Source: Scatophagus argus (lineage: Eukaryota > Chordata > Actinopteri > Scatophagidae). From it: a stretch of DNA of 64,000 nt. Below the pieces are notes generated by a model. The model did not search any database. It was not told where the DNA came from and saw nothing but the letters and a program-made list of their open reading frames with translations. The stretch's first letter is position 1. Each line of letters opens with the position of its first letter. The position numbers and the translations under genes were made by a program. This document shows positions 48,933-63,100 of this stretch, one piece after another. Location: NCBI RefSeq assembly GCF_020382885.2, contig NC_058514.1, forward strand, positions 13,998,249 to 14,062,248, read 5' to 3'.

Positions 48933-51900
48933 TTAGCTCATATTAAATGATTCCACAACGATGTCCTTCTCCACGTGTGTGCGCGTGTGTTTCTTCAGCC
49001 TCGTAGACGTAGAGAAGCTCTTCTTACAGAACAGACAGCTGTGCGGCTTCTCCCCGGTGTGTGTTCGAACGTGCATGTTGAGGTCGGAGGAGCACCTGAA
49101 CCTCCTGTCGCAGTAGGAGCAGGGATAAGGCTTTTCCCCTGTGTGGATCCGTTTGTGGAGCAGGAGCTCGCCAGAGGTGAGGAATGTCTTCCCGCACTGG
49201 GAACACTGGTGGGGCCGTTCCCCCGTGTGAGTCAGGTTATGCCGGACGAGCGAGGTCGACTTGGCGAACCTCTTCCCGCACCGGGTGCAAGCAAATGGAC
49301 GCTCTCCTGTGTGTGTGTTGAGGTGTTCACTCTGAGCTCGCTTGGTTTTAAAGCTCTTGGAGCACTGTGGACAGCTGAACGGCTTAAAGTTACTGTGGCT
49401 GCGCTGATGCCTCACCAGCTCCCCGTGCGTGAGGAATGTCTTCTCGCAGGTGGCGCAGACGTACGGCCTCTCGCCCGTGTGGATTCGTTCGTGGCGTGTG
49501 AGGCTGGCCAGCTGGGTGAAACTCTTCTCGCAGTAGGAGCACTGGAAAGGTCGCTGGCCGTTGTGAGTCAGCAGGTGCCTGTTGAGGATCTGGAGCTGCG
49601 TGAAGCTCTTCCCACACTCTGCGCAGGGGTACGGACGCTCCCTGGTGTGGATCTGCCGGTGCTTATTCAGAAGCCACACGTGCGTGAAACTTTTCCCACA
49701 CTCGCATGCAAATGGCCGTTCCCCGGTGTGTTTCATCTGGTGTCTCTTGAGGTCTGATGCTCGGCTGTATATTTTTTCACACAGGGAGCATTTGTACTGA
49801 CGCCTCACCATGTGCCTCTGCCTGTGCTTCAGCCGATCCAGGATGCTGCTGAAGCTCTCGTCGCATTTCTGGCACTTGTACTGACTTTCCGCTTTCTCCA
49901 GTGCCTCTTCTGCTACTACGACCTCTGTCGTTAGATCGAGGGGAGGGTTGCAAGTCTGGCCACAAGGGGTTCGTTCAAAATGCAGCTTGAGCAACCCCAT
50001 CTGCGTGAATCGCTTGCCGCACTGGGAGCAGAGGAAGGGTCGTTCTCCAGTGTGAATGCGCTGATGTCTGGTCAGATCCCAGGAGTTCTTGAAGCCCTTG
50101 GGACATTCCTTGCAGGTGTACGGACGCTCCCCCGTGTGTGTCCGCTGGTGACGAGTCACGTCTGAGGCACGTGTGAAAGTTTTGCCACACTCATGGCACA
50201 TGTGGGGGTCGGGCCTGTCGTGGATGGGGAAAGGCTTTGGGAACTCTGGACGTTGGACCTTCTTCTTTGGGGTCTGAGCTGCCTCTGTAGCCTTCTGCAG
50301 TTTATTGTACTGTTCAGGGTGACTGTGCTCAATGTGCTGCAGCAGGTAGGACTCCTGCATGTGGAAGAATGGACACTCAGAGCAGGCAAAGACCTGGGAA
50401 GACATCTCCACAGAGGTACCTATGTAAAACACAGAAAGTACTGTGTAAGTCGCTGTCCACCTGCAGCATTTCTGGGTTCAGATACCCGGTTGAGACTGTG
50501 GTTTCTAGCTTTCACATCCAGGTCTTCCCATGTGCCTTCTTTCACAACAAGCACTTTCTGTGCTTAACCCCAGACATAACTAATGAATGGGCTAATTAGG
50601 GTTCCTTGAGGAGGCTCCAAGGGGTACAACAACCCCCAACTATATTGGTCACGGTTTTTAATACTCTTTATGTAATAAAGCACCAAAAAGCAAAATTCTT
50701 ATCAGATGGGGGACCTTGGGACAAAATGTCAACAAATGGGGGTCTAATTTATGTCAGTTTGGGTGTCCTTGACTTGATAAAGTCCATGATCTGCCAGTTG
50801 CTCTCTATTAATGTGTCAATATGAGCCCACATGCATGAAACAATTCCTGTCGAGACTGTTGACATGAAATGACAGAGCAGATGTTTTAAAGGCGCTACAG
50901 GGGTGACACTACTGGAGAACATCAGTGAGTTAGAGAAACCAGTTCAGCCAAATAGTGGAAAACAGCATGTTGTTGTTGTTGTTGTTGTCTATACTGAAGG
51001 TTCAATAATCATTTAACTGTTTATTTATCCAGCAAACCTTCACAAAAAAAAGAAAAACAATATATGAAGAACAATATTTAAAGTCTTGTGCTGTTGCCTG
51101 ACATGCATGAAACATTAAACAACATGCATAAAGAAAACATAAATACCATTTTTTTAAAAATAAACCAACAGCACTTTAACTGTTTGACAGTCTTGCACCT
51201 TTATTGAAGCTAAACATGTAAAAATATAAATAAATCAAAGCCCTGCTGCTGTTGAGGTAAGAAGATGCTCATGTGTCTTATAAAACTTCATATTTACCCA
51301 GTGAAACTTTTGGATTCTATAATAGTCTATTTAACAAAGTGGGGCTGATTAAAGTGGATGGGAGAGATGGGGGCTTAAGACATGACCGGTGCATCAGGTT
51401 TACCTTGTGCTCCGAGGTGCTCGAGGGATTTGTGGTGTCGCAGGAGTGACCTCAGATCGTCAGGACTGGAGAGCGCTTGCCAGCAGTCCCTCAGTACAGA
51501 AGGAGCAGAGGTCAGCCATGAAACAGTCTATTTATGGACAAAAAAACAAACATGTCAGCAATCTGACCAGTCAGAGTCAAATGTGACAAAGCTCAGTTCA
51601 CACTTACACATGCAGCATCTTATCTACTATGATTCCTCAAGGAGATAATCGTCTGTCCTGAAGCTCCTAGTGACCACAAACTGACCAATACTTTTACTTT
51701 TAGATAGACGCAGCCAGTATTCAACCTGGGAGGTTGAGCTTTCAACTTTAACAATTTTAGTTACACAATTTACATCTCTGACCACCAAATACCATCTTAA
51801 GCAGGTTTCAGGTAGCAGCTGCTGGAATGTGGTATCATTTCCTACCTGACTGAGGTCTGGTACAGGTAGGAGTTTCTCCAGTTTAGAGAGAAACTCCCAC

Positions 51901-53587
51901 GCAAGGAGCTGCATGTCTGTGTCGTAGCTGAGGCCATATTCTGTTGGAAAAACCTCCTGGGGAACGAAAAGGGTAGCAGTTACTAAAAATCCACCTGTGG
52001 CCGGACATGGTGACAAAAAAGTCGCAGAAAAACGACTCTCTTTACAAAGTCAGATGGGTTACACCAGCTGCCTTGCCTGGTAAAAATGCTCCCTCTCTGC
52101 TGGATCTTTCAGCAAAGTTTGGATGAGCTCCACAAAAATGGCCTCCTCTGCATCCACCTCCGCATCGCCACTCTGGAAGACAGAGTCACTGTTACTGGGG
52201 ACCACCTCCAAACAACATTATCAGTTCCAACTGGGAATTATAACAACGTAACGGTGGAAATTCTCACTTACTCCCGTGTATCCTGGTGGGCGGATTCGTT
52301 CCAGGTGAGGCTGTATATGTAAAATGTTGGCTGTTTCCTCATTCCTGCACAACTCAAGAATAATCTGAAGTGAAAGGCACAGAGAGATCAAAGAGGTGTT
52401 CCTTCAGCAAAACACAGACTCAACTGTATCCATCAAATGTGACACTATTGTATGATTAGTAACTTTTTTAGTCATGCGAGCTCACGTTAAAGTCACCGAC
52501 TCACTTTCGCTCTCAGTCGAAGAAGCAGTTTGCCTCTTTGCTTTGGACTGAGCAGGTCTGGAACCGTTGCTGTCACCAGTGTCACAAACTCAACGAGCTT
52601 TTCATAATCGAGAACTTCTCTCCGCTGAGCCACCTGCCACATCGCTGCAGAAAGCAGCCGCAGAGGAGGGATCAGCAGCCTTAATGATGACAGCGGCAGG
52701 AATATATCTGCACAGTCATGGACAAAGACTTCTTGTTACATGCCAGCGTACCATTGCTTTTCATTGTGCATGTTTTCTTCCACACACTTCCTTCTACAGA
52801 GGGCCTGGTGTGACTATTTGAGTTGAACATTTAAGTTTATATCTGTTTTAAAAATTACAAACGTGAAAGGCCATAAGTAGGTTATCAATGGGTCTTTGGA
52901 GATTATCCTGCCTCACACGTTTTCTTAGAGTAAACCCAACACACCTCCACAGTGTATATACTGGAGGGCAGGTAAGAAAACAATGACAGTAAAGACACGC
53001 AAAAGCATGACGACATGACAAACTTGTTGGATGAAAAAGATTTGCAAATTACAAGATTTTTAAAAATCTGTACCATAGAGTTCAAGTGTTTAGAACTGTA
53101 GTGAGGATATTAAACTGCTGTTTCTGTGCGTTTGTGTTTTCTATCCCTTTGAATATTATTAGTTTTTAATCTACTTAACCATATATAATGTACTGCACAA
53201 GACACTCCTCTCAGACACCACAAACGAAGAACGAAACAAATGTTATTATCACTAATTTAATTTAGCTTAGCTAGCTACATGTATAGCAAAACTGTGGAGA
53301 ATGCGACTTAACGGAGAACAGCTTTGCATGCTGTGGTGTTCACAAAGGAAACTCAGTTCTTTCATTTACCAAAGAACAATGTTTATGTCCTTAAATACAC
53401 TAAATGCCGCCTCAATTCCACGTTTTGCTCTGTTTACTTGAGGTAAGTTAGCAACAATCTCTGCTGTTCGCTGCGGCTACAACACTGAGAGGCAGCTTGT
53501 TCACTATTAGCTGCGACAAAATCATTAAACAGTCCAATAAAACGGACCTGTATTTTCCAATTGTTCGGAACTGCCACTCGTTTCCAT
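48933..53587 (-). CDS. ZNF-B: TIN2-like N-domain plus 15 C2H2 zinc fingers, 717 aa
   Basis: Exons 53548-53587, 52505-52707, 52272-52364, 52077-52172, 51846-51956, 51404-51527, 48933-50419 (2154 nt, in frame). The first exon ([13 protein letters not shown]) was chosen because its phase, donor and ATG fit. Residues about 15-215 are TINF2_N-like: [69 protein letters not shown]. The last exon encodes 15 finger-like units starting with a divergent one ([19 protein letters not shown]); the fourth lacks its last His (ends ...RTPC) and the seventh has CX1C (CECGKSF). TGERP linkers support real DNA-binding fingers. Exon sizes 203, 93, 96, 111 and 124 are identical to ZNF-A. The intron after 52077 starts with GC. 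Nuclear transcription factor by family; targets unknown. Confidence 0.82.
50969..50989. repeat. (TTG)n microsatellite
   Basis: Seven or so TTG units in an intron of ZNF-B. Confidence 0.85.
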
Positions 53588-55324
53588 GATTTAGATTACG
53601 TAAATTCACTTTTAAAAGTCACTTAAACTCCTATAAGGAAGCAAGCCATTTGTTCTGAGCCCCTTCTTCGGATGCCATTTGCACCAGATTAGACGCAGTA
53701 AATGCGTGGTGCTGCCCCCTGCAGGTCATCTGTTGAAATCCAATGAGTAAATCCTCAGTGACATGACGGCAAAAAACATTTTGTTTCACACTTTATTTTT
53801 AGCTCTTTACAAAACGGACAGATGTGTACTGTTTTCAAAATAAAATTGTGATATTGTATACGAATTTTATATGCTCATCAAAAATAAACTGTAGCTTTAC
53901 AAAAATGCCATTCATAAATAGTATCAGCTGATAATATACAGAACACAATGAATGTAGCTTAGCATTAGTATCTCTGTGGGCCGACACAACAGATTAATTA
54001 ATATTAACATTAATAGGTGTGTATGTTCTTCAGAATCTATCAGGTTAAATACACAGTGGATTGCTGGTTATTGGTTGTGTGTTGTGTGTATCTTAAACTA
54101 ATACTGGACTGAATTAGATCACATAATAACAGATGTCACCCTTTGGAAAGTAGGCAATACCCTTTATTTGCAGTATTTTCCATGTGCAAACTTTTAAGAG
54201 TTAAGTATGGTAGAATATTATTAATCTTTAAATTGTTCTTCATAGTGTACAAGTAAAATGTTCTGCATTTGTCATAGGCCTCCTGACCACATTGGATCAT
54301 CAGATGCCTTACTGGAACTAAACAACTAAAATTAAAAGAAACATTTCCAGATGTGTCTCTTCAGGGCTTTGTTTTGTGCAGGACAACAATAAAATCTGTC
54401 CACTTAAAGTCAGAATGTGACTGTGATTTATATAATGAAAACATTGATCGGGGACTGCTTTACTGAGGAACATTTACAGAGATAACACTTTTAAGAAGGT
54501 GCATTTCACGAGTCCTTGACAATTTTCAACAGAAATACTTAATTTTATCTCTTCCCAACATGACTCCAGCCATGCAGACAGACAGTCCAGACACTGGAAA
54601 CAGGTTGCCAAAGGACTTCATAGCAGGATATCACATGTGAAAATTTGCAGTTGCAGTGTATAACAGTGGAGACTTGGGATGCGATACCACGTTTTAAGGT
54701 GGTAAATTCAGTCACAGCTTTTCACAATTCCCCACAACAGGACAGGACGACTCCCATGTCTCCAAGCTCCGGAATCCAGGGGACAGTCCTATAACGGAAG
54801 TGATCACATTTAAGACAAAAACCGGCCCAGTGAATTACAGCTGAAATGATGAGTCAACTGATTTCATAGTGGGACGACAGATAAGAAGTTGGCATCCATT
54901 AACATAATAAATGAATCGTTAGAGTTATTATAGCACAAATACCACCATTAGCTTGTCTAGCCCCTGAAATATGATATGGTTTGTCACTTTTCTTTATCTT
55001 ACATGTTTACATTGTAATTACCACTGTGGCAACTTCTGTTGTAACGTCTATCTACAGTTAATATTTGAACAGGCAACTCCACCTAAGGCAACAGAAGTTA
55101 GGAGTTAGGCTGAGTACTGAAAGCAGTTACGCTTCTGGGTTTTGGCAAATATATCTGAAACACAGTTGCTGTTACATACCAAAATGCCAAAATGTATGGA
55201 GCGTAACTTAATTATCCATCCTTTTACATTACGCAACCACGACGGGTTTTGCTGAGTGGATTAGCAACTTCCGTAGCGTAACGTTAGCTAGAAACTTATC
55301 CATTCCTAAATCACACTTACCTTT
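53588..55324. other. Intergenic region between ZNF-B and the C4orf3-like gene
   Basis: Contains the ZNF-B promoter side and, probably, 3' UTR exons of the C4orf3-like gene, because that gene has a splice donor just after its stop codon. No other coding sequence recognised. Confidence 0.45.
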
Positions 55325-55492
55325 TCACGGGACTATGAAATATATCACGAGGAAAAAAATGATGTCAAAAACCACAAACGCCCAAAAGTCAAACCAGTAT
55401 GAGTGTTTCGGTAAAGACACCGAATCTTCTTTAGATTTAAACATTTTCAGGTCGTCATCTGACTCTGTCACGGGAGTCGCCCCTGCTCCCAT
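55325..55492 (-). CDS. c4orf3: Another-regulin-like micropeptide (C4orf3/ALN), 55 aa
   Basis: The C-terminal half, LPKHSYWFDFWAFVVFDIIF then FLVIYFIVP, matches vertebrate C4orf3 (another-regulin; LPKHSYW plus one helix), a small ER membrane protein that binds and inhibits SERCA calcium pumps. Residues 1-28 are polar and cytosolic; residues about 32-55 form a single membrane helix ending at the C-terminus. The ATG at 55492 has A at -3 and G at +4 and is preferred; an earlier in-frame ATG at 55570, with C at -3, would give 81 aa. The stop TGA is followed four bases later by AAAAG/GTAAGT, so a 3'-UTR intron is likely. The identification rests on one conserved segment. Confidence 0.75.
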   Translation of the reverse strand: MGAGATPVTESDDDLKMFKSKEDSVSLPKHSYWFDFWAFVVFDIIFFLVIYFIVP

Positions 55493-57732
55493 CTTTGCTT
55501 TAGTTGCAGCTGCACGTTCTCCGGAAGCGAACTCACAACATGTCAAGTTGTCCTTCAAAATAAAACCCATCCGACGCTGCGCTTCAACAATGTTTATGTG
55601 TTTTAAGAGTTGTAATTACCACTCTTTTATTCGTACTTTCTTTCATTAAATATCGATCTTTTGTCAGTTTAGATGTAAATTCAATTTACATCCCTGTCCT
55701 TTGAATCTTGTAGTCTTGTGAGAATATCGGCAATTACATTGTTGATTCATCAGTATTCATAACCGCTGGATGTCAGAAAGACGTCATTTATATGCAAGTT
55801 TTTAATATTCCACAGAGTCAGTTCACATTGGACATGTGAAATAATTGCTTATACCTGACATTGCTAACAAGAGTATTGTGACATTCAGACTGACATATTT
55901 TTGTCAGCAGCCGCTTACTTGCCCACTTATGGTAATAAAGGGAAACTGCTAGTAATTTGTCTCTAATAGATCTGTCAGTCACTTGGGAATCAAATGTATG
56001 TGCGTGTGTGTATTTGCATGTATTTATTGGTGAATTTCCTTTTTTGGTGGTTTCTATAGTCAAGAGTTGATATTTTGATGATTATTTTTGCCACGGCGCT
56101 TGGCTGCTTAGAGATAAACTACTTTTCTTCTTCTCTACCCACTCCTGATGCCTTTACCCAACAGGTCATAAACTGGTCAAAACACCCAACACACACACAG
56201 AAGTCAAAAGTTCAGCATGCTGATTGCTTGTGTGACACCAAATACCATTTATTAGGGCTTTACAAAGACTACAAAATCCTCCAGATGAGTTAAATCACTG
56301 TCTCTGTCTATTTACATGATATGTTACATACAAATGTACAAAATATAAAACATTTAAAGACAAATGTTTCACCCAAAAAGAAGAAAACTTTCTCTCAAAC
56401 CAGAGTAAATGCTATGGTTTTCAACTGAGATGTAACTGCAAAGTGTTAAGTGGGAAAAATTACCAGTTGATCATCATCACTATGGTGTACACTGTAAGCG
56501 GTGTCAAAGTTCTGTGAGCTTGGAAACTAATGGCCTACCACAGGAGTGTAAGAGTAGCTGAGAGGGTGAACTGTTGGAGATCTATGCCCAGGTTTGATCC
56601 AGGTTTGAACTACCCCTTTATCATACAACTAGACACCCTTACAGACACAAGGCTGGCCGAGCTGACCAGCTGTATGTGCAAACCATCAGAGGCTTGGCTG
56701 CAGAGACACGTGTGAAGCTGAACACAGGTAGGATTGTAGAGGATAGGATTGTCCTGAGGTTGTGACAACATGACTTCTTGGTCTCTGATGATTCGACTGA
56801 CCAGTAGCACCTGTTGGTTGTTGGTAAACGTATACAGTACGGTGTCAGGTCAGCTTCGGTGCCTCGGACAGCTTGGTAAGCCTAGCGTGGCGGTAAGCTT
56901 GCTTTAAAATGTCCAGAGAGGAACTGCTTCTAAGGAACAACAAGCATCCCTAAAGACGGGGAGGGTCCAGAGAAGATTATGGCAGGATGCGGGGATACTG
57001 AAAAAGTGCCTATTTTATTATTTTTTTTTTTCTCAGTCTTTGATTTTTAGTGAATTAAAAAACGGTTTCTTACTGTACACCGTATGCCTCCTGCATAGGC
57101 AAAACATCCAATCACCACAAGACACACACCTGTTTCTGACAGCGTGTTGAGTTTTTGCATTTCTTTTTTTTTTTCTCTCTGAAGGTACAATAATTTACTC
57201 AGCGGGTTAAGCATATTGTAACATCAACAGGGCAGAATGCATCCTTGATTCACTGTGCAAGACTTAAGTATTTACAACCCACCCCCACCTCAAAGTGTGC
57301 AAAACCAACCCACTCGTAAAACAAAGAGAGGACAATCAAAATTCAAAATGGCTTCCGTCCAGTACACGCATACGTAACGATAAAGGTCTCTTCTCAATGC
57401 ATCCCCTTTAAAAAGCTTCAAAACATGCTCGTCAGGCTAGAAAACCCAAAACAGTTTGGTTGTGCTCCTGTCAGTTCAAGTGAGCCCAGCTCAACTGGGT
57501 GTAAAACAACAACTAAAAAATATCCCCACCCCTTTTTAAATGTTTTTTTTTTTTAAAACAACACTGGTTAGTTTTAAATTCAAATACAGCATCAACTCTT
57601 TTATACTTTAACTGTCAGAAACAAGAAAGGGCAATTTGGAGGAAGAGGGACAAAAAAAAAAAACCAAACAAACAAAAAAAACAGGCTGTTTTCCCCAACT
57701 ACAAGCAGCTTTTTTGATGTGGCAGGAAGCAG

Positions 57733-57753
57733 ATCATCATCATCATCATCATC
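57733..57753. repeat. (ATC)n microsatellite
   Basis: Seven ATC units. Confidence 0.85.
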
Positions 57754-59532
57754 CATCAACACCTCTTCTTCTCACTACAGCCGATGGGAGTGAAGGATGC
57801 CTCCCAACCTTTAGCACGTTTAAGGCAGTGAGAAAGCACCAGTAACTTTGTTCCATTATTCAGGTCTTGGGCTGATCTGGTTAACTTGCATTTGAAAATA
57901 TTCTGGATTCTATTTTGGTACCTCACGGACCCCACATTGGTGCAGACGCTGAATGAGACTATCAAATGTCGGCATTGCGTCATTCAATATTTCTTACATT
58001 TTGATGATTGGTCGTACGGCATCATAGCTCTGATTCATATCTGTTGGAGTGAAAGCCATGACATTTTTCAAAGTCAGTCTACTGCTTTCCTGTTGCTGTC
58101 TACGTTTCCCTGCTGCAGCAAAGCCCACCTACGTGGTTCTTCACGTCACAGGAATTCAGCTAACTGACCGTTCACTAATCCCTCCTTCCTTCAGTAACTG
58201 TTGCTACGTCTGTCACGCTGTCCCTTCTCACACCTATGCAGTTTACAGTGACGGCAATAGTTTTGAGATCTGTCACTCAAAGTTCCACCAGCTGTAGCTA
58301 CCTGGCTAATTAAACTAAAGTTATTTTCAGCAGACTTTTGAATATTTCCTGCTGACTCATTTTAAAATGCAGTGTAGCACCATAGTAAGTTCTAGTTTAC
58401 GTGCTCATATCGTCAGTATGTTTTCACTTTTGAATCATACTCATACTAACATTAGCAGCAAATGTTCGAAGATATGTTAGCCATTCCTGATACTTTTGTT
58501 CTTGCGGTTTTGCTCTTGGAAAAGCTAAAGAAGACTTTTTTTTAAATTTCTCACACTACATCTCCATTCACGCTACTTTAACATGTGAGAAATCCAAAGG
58601 TTGACAGACGTGGTGAACGGAGCTACAGTTGCTAATGACTGAACATGATTGGATGGCTGTTCAGCAGTGGGGTTTAGTGAGCGGTCAGTTGAACTGCTGC
58701 TGTTCTCGTGGTACTTTTCTAAGCAAAGGAGTGACAACAGGCTGTGGAGTGTGGATGGCCAAGAACAACTTAATCCAAGTTTATAACCATGGTCAGCTGT
58801 GCATTGTGGTGAAATGTCTCTGTGGGTGTATGGTTGTTGTATGTGTTATAGTGTGTGCACATTTGGCAGTAAATCAAAGGGAAACATTGGCACTTGTCCA
58901 TTTTTTTTGTTCACAGTAGCAATGTGGCTGGATGACACACAGACAATGCGCTTTCCTTGTGCTTGTTGTTGGCATGCAGGGCAGCGAGGAGCGGCTTGGC
59001 AGTGCCTGACACTGACGAGGCTCAGGCCAGGAGACCAGCACCACGGGGCTCAACTGACTACTGCAGGGTTGTGAGCCATATGTGTTTGTTATAAAAATGT
59101 AATTCTTGTGATCCTAATTGGGCTGTAGAGGCTTCGTGAATTTCTCAGGTCAACCACATCTAGTGCTATTGTGGAGGTGAAGAATTGTTTCTATGTTCAG
59201 AAAAGGCAATGACACCCAAATCAGGTGCTGCAGTGATAAACAGTGAGACAACGAAGTGCCTCTTCCCCCCCCCACTCTGCTCTAAAATAGTAACTTGTGA
59301 GGAGCCAGTGTGGTTAAACAGCATAAAATCAGTCTGATGGAACTGTGACGAATCTTGTGTGTAAAGAAAATCTGTTTACTTACAATTGTTGTTTTCATTT
59401 TCTGAAAACTGACAGCCTCCACTGTGACCACCAGAGGGGGTTACATCACCTGAAAACACTTTGGCAGGTTGGATTGTTGGTCACATGGGGGCTCGAACCA
59501 ATTAAAGGACAGTGTCCTCCTGCTGCCCATGT

Positions 59533-59554
59533 TTGTGTGTGTGTGTGTGTGTGT
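59533..59554. repeat. (GT)n microsatellite
   Basis: GT dinucleotide run in the probable NAV 3' UTR. Confidence 0.85.
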
Positions 59555-60150
59555 CTGTGTGAGAAGCACCTCTGTAAACAAGGAAAAGACATAAACAACA
59601 GAACCTTGCCACCCATTGTAAACATCTGAAGATATATCTGGGATTTCAAAAAGAAAAGAAAAATCCAGTTTAGTCACGTCAAACTTCTGGCTTTCTCTTT
59701 TTTTCTGACACTTCTTCGGATTGACACCCAAAGTTACAATAATGGAGAGATCTGCGGCTCATCACGGCTGAGCGCAATTGGGATTAACTCCTTCAAAGTC
59801 ATCTTCAGAGGAACTACTGTCCCTTATCAGACACACCCCGTCCACGTGTATATGAAAAGTTGTATTCTAAAATGTTATACATCCTTTAAAAAAATGATTA
59901 GCTGAACTTACGTAACGTATGATTGTTTGTTGGCTACTGCTCTTTAAAACATATAATACTTTGATTTAATATTGCACCGCTGTTAAGTAAAAATTTGTAT
60001 TTTCTTTCAAATGGTGGGTATACCATTTTGGATGATAAAACTTTTCATATGTCATACATCTGTGCACTATAGGGGTGTCTGCTAGCAATGGAGATACAAA
60101 GGCTCCCAGGCGGTCTAAGGATTCGCGGTCTCCCGGCGCAGCTCTTGGTC

Positions 60151-63100
60151 TCATAGGGCCGACTCCAGCGAGGAGTCCAGCTGTTCGTCGTGGTGACTGG
60201 TGCTGTCACTGTCGCAGCTCTGCGTGCTGGAGTAGTTAGCCGCCTCCTGCAGCCGTAGCAACATGTTCATCTGAATACGGGACACACAAACAAAAGAAAT
60301 GCTTTAATGACACAGAAAGACTGTTGGTTCAAAAAAAGGAGTTGCAGTATAAAATATGACAACGTCAGATGATGCATGTCAAATCTGTAACCTGCATTTT
60401 GATTAGTTTTTACTAGTTTTATTGGTTGTGTGTATGCTATCTGTCTGTATCTTTGTTTATTTATGGTTCCAGTATCCTCCTATAGTCTGACATGTCCTGT
60501 ATGTTGTGATTACTCACCTGCCATGTTTTTAATCTCTCAGAAACAATTACAAAAAATCATCAATTGGAAAGCAGGAACGAATTAAACTATTGTGATCAAG
60601 TGACAGCACCTGGTCAAGTGACATCTTCATTTCTGAATGTGGATTTTATTAGATGAAGGCACCAAGGCCTTTCTGCACCTTAGGGACAACAAGGTAATTT
60701 AAAAAAATTAATTAGTAAAATTAGTATTTTAGAGGCTGGTGTAAAGCCCACCCAATCATTTTTGGACAACCTGACTGTCTCCCAACGTACCTATCCACAC
60801 ACTCTGCCCGCGCTCGCATTGCACGTGACCACAGGCTTCCACAAAGCTAATGAGCTATACTGCTAAAGCTGTTAGCGAGCTATTTGCTAACATGGTAGTT
60901 TGACAGATCTGAGGACTAACAAGGCTGAATATCCAATCTAAAACAAACTTCACTGTGGTGCTCAAACAGCCCTGAGCTACAGAACGAGTGCTGCCGCAGC
61001 AGTGACAGCTGCCTCATTCAATAGCTAACCCAGTCCCAAAGCGCGCGCACACACACGCACGCACAGCAGCATATTTAACTGCCACGGCCGGTAGCCTTTT
61101 CAGATTGAGGCACCTTCATGATGGCTATTTTGCTTGTGTTTATATGACTGTGGCATTTAACAGTTGTTTATCACTGCCCACACATATCTACCAGATAGAG
61201 GGCCAGTTGGTATAGGCAGGAGTGGCTTTGTGGGCAGTCCCGAAGGGAGGAGGCACTGATTGGATATACACCGTATGGACAAAAGTATCCAGACACACGT
61301 CTTTATGGGGTTGTTCCTCATGGATTGGGCTCAGCCCCTTACTGTCAGTGAAAGGACATCTTAATGCTTCAGCATACAGAGACATTTTGGCCGTGACCTC
61401 AACCCCACTGAATGCATTTAGGATGAACTGGAACAGAGATCTTTTTGGCCAACATCAGTGCCCGACTTCACAAATGCTCTACTGTGTGAATGGGAAAAAA
61501 TCCCAACAAAAACACTCCAAAATCTTGTTGAAAGACTTCCCAGAAGAGTGGAAGCTGTTAGAGCTGCAAAGTCATCTATCTATTTAGAATGAGATGTCCC
61601 CACTGGTGTAATGGTCAGGTGTTCTAAAACCTTTGTCTGTATTGTGCACCTTTAAACATAAAACAGCTGAATGTAATTACATCAGATCAGCATAATGTTT
61701 GTACTCTGCTGTAATTTCTCTTTTCTGGTGAAAAACTTTTGCTCAAATGAACACCTAGTGAGTGGATCAACCACCACATTTCAAACACCTCTTATAAACC
61801 AGGTCTAATGTCTCACAAACTTTGTCTTTATACTTTACAGGTGCTAATAAGCATTTTATAAAGCACTATAATAAATCGCCTCAATGAAAATGCAGAACAT
61901 CTCATCCCTGAAACAGAGCTAATGGTCTAAATAATGTAGAAGTGCTGCTGCATCTGTTGCATTGCTTCACCTGTTCCTAAAATGAGACTTGGCACACCTG
62001 GGCTCAAAGTGATGTGTGTGCGTGCATGTACACACACACACACACACACAAACACACATTTGCAAAATCAAACCGGTTGTTTTTACTTGACTACCCTTTA
62101 ATTCCTCTTGGATTGCAATAACCAACCAAATGGAAATTGTGTGAATGTGTGTGTGTGTGTGTGTAGCTTGTGTTCAGGAGCCAATAGCTACTTTATCTAT
62201 TTATTGTATTTCAAGGTAACACTTGTCCAAGGTTTCTATGGAAACAAGCATCTTTGAATTGAGCGACTTTGTGAATCTGCACCCTGTATGTGAACATATA
62301 TTTGATTTACCGAACTCGATCACTTGGATTGGATCACAGGCCGCATGTGGAGAACAGCTATGCACCTCCATGGCATGGCCTTTACTTCTACTGCTTTATG
62401 AAGCTGTCTTTTAAATTATACCTGACATGTTACAGTTTATACATTAATGAGAAACTCCTTAGTGAATAATCGCTTCAGCTGTGTTTTGTGTATGTCTTCC
62501 TCACCAGCGGGTCTCCCTCTGTGTCACTCTGAGACACCTGCTTGGACGAGGCTCCCTCCTTGGACGAGCTGTAGCCGTCGTAGCCCACGTCCTCCGGCCT
62601 CAGCTGCAGCAGCGACTGGCCTTCCTGCTGCAGTGAGGCGGCGTTCCACGGATACGTGTCGTTCACCCACTTGGACGGATCCTCCCACGCTGCTCTCTTG
62701 CCGTACAGCTGTGGGTGCATCGGACACCTTATTATTTGAATTCATATATGCGTCTACTGTGATCTAGCTGAGGCTCGGGTGCAGTGAAGCAAAAATGAGA
62801 GAGTGTGGTGATAATCAGTATCTTCTCAGTTTCATTACTCCTGTCACATCGTTTCACAGTGAAGCATGAAGAAAAAAGCTAACTGAATTAAGTATAATAA
62901 TTTATAAACTGATCACACACTTTCACACATGTTTAAATCTGAAAATTAACTATACAATCCGAACAATTTTTTGTCTCAGAGGCTTAGAACGGTGCCCTGT
63001 GGAGAATAGAAACGTTGAAAATTTGATCACTGTTTTTTTTTTTTTTTATTGCATAGTAGTGCACAGTTTAATTTCAAGTTACAGTATAGAAACATATCTG

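Larger units (their letters stand above)
55571..60150. other. Region between C4orf3-like gene and NAV last exon; probable NAV 3' UTR
   Basis: No coding exon recognised on either strand. The part nearer 60150 is likely the long 3' UTR of the NAV gene on the minus strand; T-rich runs on the plus strand near 57020, 57170 and 57550 are A-rich on that strand and could mark transcript ends. Contains (ATC)n and (GT)n microsatellites. Confidence 0.45.

Noticed and set aside
48975-49757. 260-aa plus-strand ORF
   Set aside because: It is the antisense of the ZNF-B finger exon; repeated finger codons keep the opposite strand open by chance.
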